Assembly (NCBI GenBank): GCA_001701065.1
Contig: DAAL01000149.1
Span: 3,587 to 12,626 of the forward strand
Length of the DNA: 9,040 nucleotides
Direction of reading: 5' to 3'
Source of the DNA: Bacteroidales bacterium GP4
GTDB taxonomy: Bacteria; Bacteroidota; Bacteroidia; Bacteroidales; Muribaculaceae
How positions within the stretch are numbered: position 1 is the first letter of the stretch; each line of letters opens with the position of its first letter. Both the position numbers and the translations under genes were made by a program. A model generated the notes under the pieces. The model worked only from the letters and a program-made list of their open reading frames with translations, was not told where the DNA came from and searched no databases. Positions 4,339 through 9,040 of this stretch are shown one piece after another.

Positions 4339-7245
4339 ATGCAAAGTAAAGGTACTACCGGAAGTATGATTTCCGGTGTGATAGCAATCTTCTTGGTACT
4401 CGTGTGTCTGTTTTATCTTTCATTCTCTTGGGTAACCAACCGATATGAAAAGAAAGCCGACGAGTATGCATTAGTTTTGGCTAACGGCAACGCCAATGGC
4501 GAAGCCTATAAGAAAGCCTACAAAAATTACATCGATTCAATCGGTAAAGAGAAAGTTTACCCGGTATTCGGCTACACGTTCAATCAAGTTCAAAAGATGG
4601 GCGTGGGGCTTGGTCTTGACCTAAAGGGCGGTATGAACGTGATTCTACAGGTGTCAGTGCCTGACATCCTGCGTTCAATAGCCAACGCCGACGACAACAA
4701 GACTTTCAACCGTGTTCTCGCAGCCACCGATTCAGTAGTTAAGAAATCCAAGACAAGCGATTATGTCGCTGCATTCTTCGAGCAATACAAGCGCATCGAT
4801 CCGAGTGCCGACATGGCTGTAGTGTTCAAAAACGTCGCTAAGCGCGGTGAATCGGCTTCACAAGTCGAAAGCACTGTAAAGCAGGAAGTCAAGGACCGTG
4901 TGTCAAGCTCTACCAACGTGCTCCGTAACCGTATCGACCAGTTCGGTGTTGTTGCGCCTAACATCCAGGAGCTTGAAAAAGACGGACAGATTCTTCTTGA
5001 GCTTCCGGGCGTAAAGGAACATGACCGTGTGCGCGACCTTCTTAAAGCGTCAGCCAACCTGGAATTCTACGAAACCTACACTCTCGATGAAATCCAAAGC
5101 CAGTTGATGGCTCTTGAGAATGCTCTGCGCAACGACTCAACTGCCACAGTCAACACTTTCTTCGGCAACTTCGACGGTTCAGGCTACGCAGGAACTCCGG
5201 TAGTGGGTATGGCTACTCAGGCTCACCGCGAAATCATCGATTCGCTCATCGCAAGCCCCACAGCAGCCCGCATCCTTCCTTCCAACCTGAAACTACGTTG
5301 GGAAGTTAAGCCTCAGGAAGTACAATACACTGACTCCGTAACCAATGCAGTGCGCAAAGCTGAAATATACACCCTCATCGCCCTTAAGTCCAACAACGGC
5401 AAACCCGCTCTTGCCGGCGACGTGGTTGTGTCAGCTACAAGCGACTTTGACACCATGCAAGGCAACTATGTGTCAATGGACATGAACAGCGACGGTGCCA
5501 AGGCTTGGGCGCGTGTGACTCAGAACAACCTCGGTAAGCCCGTGGCAATCGTTCTTGACGAACATGTGTACTCTTACCCGCGCATCAACTCGGTAATCGA
5601 AGGCGGACGCTCACAAATCACCGGTAACTTCACCGTTGAGGACGCAAAGGACTTGGCTAACGTGCTTAAGTCAGGTAAAATGGCAGCCAAAGTGGAAATC
5701 GTAAGCGACACCGTAATCGGTCCGTCACTCGGTAAGCAGGCTATCCACGACGGATTCCTTTCATTCGTGATAGCACTCGTGCTCCTCATGATTTTCATGA
5801 TGATAATTTACGGTGTAATACCCGGCTTGATCGCCAACATCGGTCTTGTGTGCAACTTGTTCTTCACCATGGGTATTCTCGCCTCCTTCCAGGCAGTGCT
5901 CACCCTGTCAGGTATCGCCGGTATCGTGCTAGCGCTCGGTATGGCAGTCGACGCTAACGTGCTTATCTTCGAGCGCGCCAAGGAAGAACTTCGCGCCGGC
6001 AAGAAAATCGGTCAGGCAATCGCTGACGGTTACAGCAACGCTTTCTCCGCAATCTTCGACTCTAACTTGACTTCAGTCATCACTGCTGTCATCCTTCTTC
6101 TTTACGGAACAGGCCCCATCAAGGGATTCGCCACCACTTTGATCATCGGTATCGTATGTTCATTCTTTACCGCTGTGTTCTTGACCCGCTTGGTATTCAT
6201 CGGTTTCGGAAAGACCAAACCGTTCCAGGCTCTCACCTTCACCACTCCTATCTCAAAGAACATGCTCAGCAACACCAAGATCAACTTCCTTGGTCAGCGC
6301 AAAGGCGCGTTCATGGTGTGTGGACTATTCGTGGTTATCGTGATTGTGTCACTCTTCGCGCGCGGCATGAACCAGGGTATCGACTTCTCAGGTGGACGTA
6401 ACTACATCGTACAATTTGACCATCCGGTGAAGACCCACGAGCTTCAGCAGAAACTTGCTCCGCTCTTCCCTGACGCTTCACTTTCAGTAATCACCATTGA
6501 CAATGACACTAAGGTGCGTATATCCACCAACTACAAAATCAATGAAGAGACTGACGGCGTGGACAAGGAAATAACCAAACTCCTTTATGACGGACTCCAG
6601 AGTGAACTTGGTGGAATGTCAATCGAAGACTTCTCGACTACTAACGAAAACGTAGGTATCCAGAGCTCACAGAAGGTAGGTCCTACCATCGCTGCCGACA
6701 TGAAGAGCAACGCTTACATAGCAGTGATTCTTTCACTCATCGCTATGTTCCTTTACATCCTACTCCGATTTCACAACGTGGCATTCTCAGTGGGTGCTCT
6801 TGCAGCCGTAGCGTTCACAGCGTTTACCATCATCGGCTTCTACTCTCTGTTCTGGGGATTCCTCCCCTTCTCGATGGAGATTGACCAGACATTCATTGCC
6901 GCAATATTGACTGTGATTGGTTATCAGATCAATGATACCGTGGTTGTGTTTGACCGTGTGCGTGAAAACCTCAAGCTCTATCCCAGCCAGGACTTCTTCA
7001 CCATCGTCAACCAGTCCATCAACACCACATTGAGCCGTACCATCATCACTTCAGGTTCTACATTGTTAGTGCTATTGTGTATCTTCATCCTCGGTGGTGA
7101 ATCCATCCGCAGCTTCACATTCGCAATGTTGTTCGGTGTAATCACCGGTACTCTCGCAACCATCTACGTTGCTTCACCGGTAGCTTACCTCATCGACCGT
7201 CGCCGCGGCACTTCAAAGAAAGCCGCTGCTAAAGCTAAGAAGTAA
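4339..7245 (+). CDS. secDF: Protein translocase accessory subunit SecDF (fused SecD-SecF)
   Basis: SecDF is an inner-membrane RND-family protein that uses the proton gradient to pull preproteins out of SecYEG. The 968 residues contain a complete SecD half followed by a complete SecF half in one chain, the usual Bacteroidetes form. SecD: first helix about 11-30; GLDLKGG (92-98); NRIDQFGVVAPNIQ (197-210); periplasmic P1 domain to about 470, including YSYPRINSVIEGG (411-423) and GPSLGKQAI (461-469); five helices to about 617, with the TM4 motif AVDANVLIFER (536-546). SecF: helix about 657-674, FSGGRNYIVQF (683-693), five more helices, and GYQINDTVVVFDRVREN (861-877). Asp538, Asp866 and Arg900 sit where essential proton-path residues of studied SecDFs lie. 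The tail (954-968) is Lys/Arg/Ala-rich and cytoplasmic. The gene has its own promoter and terminator, so it is probably transcribed alone. Confidence 0.98.
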   Translation: MQSKGTTGSMISGVIAIFLVLVCLFYLSFSWVTNRYEKKADEYALVLANGNANGEAYKKAYKNYIDSIGKEKVYPVFGYTFNQVQKMGVGLGLDLKGGMNVILQVSVPDILRSIANADDNKTFNRVLAATDSVVKKSKTSDYVAAFFEQYKRIDPSADMAVVFKNVAKRGESASQVESTVKQEVKDRVSSSTNVLRNRIDQFGVVAPNIQELEKDGQILLELPGVKEHDRVRDLLKASANLEFYETYTLDEIQSQLMALENALRNDSTATVNTFFGNFDGSGYAGTPVVGMATQAHREIIDSLIASPTAARILPSNLKLRWEVKPQEVQYTDSVTNAVRKAEIYTLIALKSNNGKPALAGDVVVSATSDFDTMQGNYVSMDMNSDGAKAWARVTQNNLGKPVAIVLDEHVYSYPRINSVIEGGRSQITGNFTVEDAKDLANVLKSGKMAAKVEIVSDTVIGPSLGKQAIHDGFLSFVIALVLLMIFMMIIYGVIPGLIANIGLVCNLFFTMGILASFQAVLTLSGIAGIVLALGMAVDANVLIFERAKEELRAGKKIGQAIADGYSNAFSAIFDSNLTSVITAVILLLYGTGPIKGFATTLIIGIVCSFFTAVFLTRLVFIGFGKTKPFQALTFTTPISKNMLSNTKINFLGQRKGAFMVCGLFVVIVIVSLFARGMNQGIDFSGGRNYIVQFDHPVKTHELQQKLAPLFPDASLSVITIDNDTKVRISTNYKINEETDGVDKEITKLLYDGLQSELGGMSIEDFSTTNENVGIQSSQKVGPTIAADMKSNAYIAVILSLIAMFLYILLRFHNVAFSVGALAAVAFTAFTIIGFYSLFWGFLPFSMEIDQTFIAAILTVIGYQINDTVVVFDRVRENLKLYPSQDFFTIVNQSINTTLSRTIITSGSTLLVLLCIFILGGESIRSFTFAMLFGVITGTLATIYVASPVAYLIDRRRGTSKKAAAKAKK

Positions 7246-7267
7246 CTGCTTTTAACTCCAATATGAT

Positions 7268-7303
7268 AAAAACGCATTGTCTCATCCGGGACAATGCGTT
7301 TTT
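7268..7303 (+). terminator. Strong intrinsic terminator after secDF
   Basis: AAAAACGCATTGTC (7268-7281) pairs perfectly with GACAATGCGTTTTT (7290-7303), a 14-bp stem with an 8-nt loop, starting 22 nt past the secDF stop. The final T run and the matching upstream A run would also let it act on the minus strand, though no gene points at it from the right. Confidence 0.93.
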
Positions 7304-7338
7304 GTTATATAAGGGCACCACATGGTTTGCACCGTGGG

Positions 7339-7393
7339 GAATTATGGTGAAATGATGTTTTTTTGAGTCGGAATTAGTGGATTATGGTGGAAT
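7339..7393. repeat. Imperfect 15-bp direct repeats spaced 40 bp, at the downstream operon promoter
   Basis: GAATTATGGTGAAAT (7339-7353) and GGATTATGGTGGAAT (7379-7393) match at 13 of 15 positions, with an exact shared core ATTATGGTG. The second copy lies between the proposed -33 and -7 elements of the promoter at 7374-7406, and the first lies just upstream. This placement is what two binding sites of a repressor or activator would look like; no binding protein is identified. Confidence 0.5.
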
Positions 7394-7406
7394 ATTTGTA
7401 TTTTTG
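7374..7406 (+). promoter_or_regulatory. Promoter for the small membrane protein / polyferredoxin / thyA cluster
   Basis: TATTTTTG at 7399-7406 is a full match to TAnnTTTG. The -33 element is imperfect, TTAG at 7374-7377, 21 nt upstream. The predicted start around 7412-7416 leaves a short leader before the ATG at 7430, with no Shine-Dalgarno sequence. The strong terminator at 7268-7303 isolates this promoter from secDF. Confidence 0.65.
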
Positions 7407-7429
7407 TAACTTATTAATACAGTCATACA

Positions 7430-7612
7430 ATGAGAAAAACCGTTTCCTTCATCCTTGCCGTGTTAATAATGTGGACAATATGTTCCGTTGCGCTATATTT
7501 GGCGGAACGCCTTTCGATAATGAAAGCCATTTTGTTAGGGCTGGGGATAACCATTGTAGGAATATTTGCTCCCATTGCAGTAGCATGGATTACGAAGCGT
7601 CTTAACAAATAG
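7430..7612 (+). CDS. Small membrane protein, two predicted helices, unknown function
   Basis: This 60-residue protein has two hydrophobic segments, about 4-25 and 31-53, with a basic N-terminus (MRKT) and a basic C-terminal tail (TKRLNK), so both ends should face the cytoplasm in a hairpin topology. I do not recognise a family. The ATG lies some 15-18 nt after the predicted transcription start of the promoter at 7374-7406. A longer overlapping frame starting at 7384 would begin upstream of that start and is therefore unlikely. The next gene begins 5 nt after the stop on the same strand, so the two are almost certainly cotranscribed and may work together; the small protein could be a subunit or assembly partner of the polyferredoxin, which is inference from position only. 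Confidence 0.75.
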   Translation: MRKTVSFILAVLIMWTICSVALYLAERLSIMKAILLGLGITIVGIFAPIAVAWITKRLNK

Positions 7613-7617
7613 AGTCA

Positions 7618-8592
7618 ATGAGGACAATCCGACTTAAAACCATCCGTGTAGCGGTATCGCTGGTCATCTTTGTGCTTTTGGCACTTCCTTGGCTGGAGTA
7701 TGCCGATTTTTTCTTAAAGTACGTGGGTTGGGTGAGCCGGTTTGAAATATTCCCTACTATTGTTTCCGGATTTGCCGTTGGAATGCTCGTGCTGTGGATG
7801 CTCGTGTCATTCATCTTCGGCAGAATCTATTGTTCATCGGTTTGCCCCATAGGCACGCTGCTTGACATAGTGGGACATATAGGTAAAAATTCCCGCAAGG
7901 GCAGCCCGCGCGACTACCATTATTCGCGTCCGCTTATCCGCTGGCGGCAAGTAAGCCTTGTGGTGATAGTGTTGTGCGCCGTGCTCGAACTGTCGATAGT
8001 GCCGCTGCTGGTGAATCCGGCAAGCATGTATAGCCGCTTCCTGATGAATATAGTGCGACCTGCGCTCATGTGGCTTGACAACGGCATAGGCTCAATAGGC
8101 GAAGCCACCGGCTTGTGGACGGTTCATGCCGTTCCGGTGGTGACCGCGACACTGCTTGTGACCCTGATGTCGCTCATCCCCATAATAGCCATAAGCATCC
8201 CGGCGTGGAAATACGGCAGGACCTATTGTAACTCCATATGCCCTATCGGCACTTTGCTCGGCTATATGTCGGCGCAGTCAGTGTGGCACATTGACATCGA
8301 CACTGACCGATGCACCAACTGCCGCAAGTGTGAACACGCCTGCAAAGCTTCGTGCATTGACCTCATAGACCATGTGGTGGACGGCTCCCGGTGCGTGAAC
8401 TGCTTCAACTGCCTTGACGCATGTGAGGACAATGCCATCTTCTACACCCCGTCGCGCAAACAGCTGTCGCTCCCCATGTTTCAAAAAATCAGCAACCCAA
8501 AAGTCAGGACAAGCACTACCATGACCTCGGGAAGCGCAGCCTCTCCCATACAATCCGATAATAACATCACAGAAAATGAAACAATATCTTGA
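7618..8592 (+). CDS. Membrane-bound polyferredoxin (4Fe-4S) of the NapH/YccM/NosR-like type
   Basis: The 324-residue protein should pass electrons at the inner membrane. It has hydrophobic segments at about 8-25, 45-67, 110-132 and 173-195. Two repeats of the motif seen in NapH-, YccM- and NosR-like proteins are present: [15 protein letters not shown] (Cys72, Cys76) and [15 protein letters not shown] (Cys204, Cys208). A soluble domain with two 4Fe-4S motifs follows: Cys232-235-238-242 (with extra Cys246) and Cys259-262-265-269. The second motif is followed by Glu rather than the common Pro. From about residue 280 a polar Ser/Thr-rich tail runs to the end, and its last codons overlap thyA by 17 nt. 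The physiological donor and acceptor are unknown; no nap, nos or quinol dehydrogenase genes are nearby, so NapH itself is not supported. Confidence 0.88.
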   Translation: MRTIRLKTIRVAVSLVIFVLLALPWLEYADFFLKYVGWVSRFEIFPTIVSGFAVGMLVLWMLVSFIFGRIYCSSVCPIGTLLDIVGHIGKNSRKGSPRDYHYSRPLIRWRQVSLVVIVLCAVLELSIVPLLVNPASMYSRFLMNIVRPALMWLDNGIGSIGEATGLWTVHAVPVVTATLLVTLMSLIPIIAISIPAWKYGRTYCNSICPIGTLLGYMSAQSVWHIDIDTDRCTNCRKCEHACKASCIDLIDHVVDGSRCVNCFNCLDACEDNAIFYTPSRKQLSLPMFQKISNPKVRTSTTMTSGSAASPIQSDNNITENETIS

Positions 8593-9040
8593 CCTCCTGC
8601 GCCATGTGAGGGAACATGGCGTGTACAAAGGTGACCGCACAGGCACCGGTACCCAAAGCGTGTTCGGCTACCAGATGCGCTTCAACCTTGAAGAGGGGTT
8701 CCCCCTGCTCACAACCAAGAAACTGCACCTGAAATCGATAATCTACGAACTCCTGTGGTTCCTAAAGGGGGATACCAACGTAAAGTATCTTCAGGAGCAT
8801 GGAGTGAGAATATGGAACGAATGGGCTGACGCTGACGGCTCACTGGGCCCCATCTACGGCTACCAATGGCGGTCATGGCGTGACTACAACGGCGGTCACA
8901 TCGACCAGATAAGCCAGGCGATAGAGGACATAAAGCACAATCCTGACTCGCGCCGCATCATCGTAAGCTCATGGAACGTGGCTGACCTCCCTGAGATGAA
9001 TCTTGCGCCTTGCCACGCATTTTTCCAGTTCTATGTGGCT
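8576..9040 (+). CDS. thyA: Thymidylate synthase, N-terminal part (cut by window end)
   Basis: ThyA methylates dUMP to dTMP using 5,10-methylenetetrahydrofolate, yielding dihydrofolate, in the cytoplasm. The frame is open from the ATG at 8576 to the last base, giving 155 residues without a stop; the family length is about 264, so over half is present. It begins [11 protein letters not shown], very like E. coli ThyA. Recognisable blocks are GDRTGTGT (19-26), [10 protein letters not shown] (59-68), [11 protein letters not shown] (124-134) and the active-site [10 protein letters not shown] (143-152), with the nucleophile Cys146 exactly at the E. coli position. The start lies inside the final codons of the polyferredoxin gene in another frame, a 17-nt overlap implying translational coupling; there is no Shine-Dalgarno sequence. 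folA often follows thyA in bacteria but would lie outside the window. Confidence 0.97.
   Translation, partial: MKQYLDLLRHVREHGVYKGDRTGTGTQSVFGYQMRFNLEEGFPLLTTKKLHLKSIIYELLWFLKGDTNVKYLQEHGVRIWNEWADADGSLGPIYGYQWRSWRDYNGGHIDQISQAIEDIKHNPDSRRIIVSSWNVADLPEMNLAPCHAFFQFYVA

Noticed and set aside
7384..7605. Alternative 73-residue frame overlapping the 60-residue membrane protein
   Set aside because: Its ATG lies upstream of the -7 element of the apparent promoter, and its product has no coherent membrane or domain pattern, unlike the two-helix frame at 7430.
7618..8592. Naming the Fe-S membrane protein napH or ccoG
   Set aside because: The CxxxCP pairs and two 4Fe-4S motifs fit the wider superfamily, but no nap, nos or cytochrome oxidase genes are nearby, so a specific symbol is not supported.
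8278..8646. 122-residue minus-strand frame across the polyferredoxin/thyA junction
   Set aside because: It is antisense to the 4Fe-4S motifs and thyA start, which are unambiguous on the plus strand.
1..9040. Mobile elements, CRISPR arrays, phage genes or defence systems
   Set aside because: No transposase, integrase, regularly spaced repeat array or toxin/nuclease-like frame was found on either strand; gene content is chromosomal housekeeping and envelope functions.

Overview
The window looks like ordinary chromosome from a member of the Bacteroidales, probably Muribaculaceae or a close relative. The grounds are Bacteroidetes-type promoters (TTTG, about 20 nt, then TAnnTTTG), the lack of Shine-Dalgarno sequences before most starts, a one-piece SecDF, a PorV-type type IX secretion barrel, and a secreted PCMD-domain protein. 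The family placement is inference from sequence feel and was not searched.

Layout, left to right. The window opens inside the 3' end of a tRNA-Gly (1-26) and its intrinsic terminator. A monocistronic gene for a 104-residue three-helix membrane protein (165-479) follows, with its own strong promoter. A palindromic terminator (492-530) serves both this gene and a convergent minus-strand gene for a 250-residue outer-membrane beta-barrel protein (560-1312). After a 210-nt spacer that holds the promoter of that barrel gene, a plus-strand run begins: porV (1523-2725), ispF (2767-3246) and a secreted PCMD-domain protein (3243-4187, ATGA overlap with ispF). secDF (4339-7245) has its own promoter and ends in a strong terminator. 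The last cluster is a 60-residue two-helix membrane protein (7430-7612), a membrane polyferredoxin of the NapH/YccM type (7618-8592), and thyA (from 8576, running off the window end), all packed into one apparent operon.

Functional themes. Protein export and outer-membrane biogenesis dominate: SecDF drives late steps of Sec translocation, PorV is a shuttle/attachment component of the type IX system, and the two other exported proteins depend on Sec. ispF (isoprenoid precursors) and thyA (dTMP) are housekeeping genes joined to envelope genes in the same transcription units. No mobile element, CRISPR array, phage gene or defence system is visible. The least explained items are the small membrane protein plus polyferredoxin plus thyA cluster, the PCMD protein coupled to ispF, the orphan three-helix protein, and short repeats or palindromes near several promoters. 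No intergenic stretch exceeds about 210 nt.
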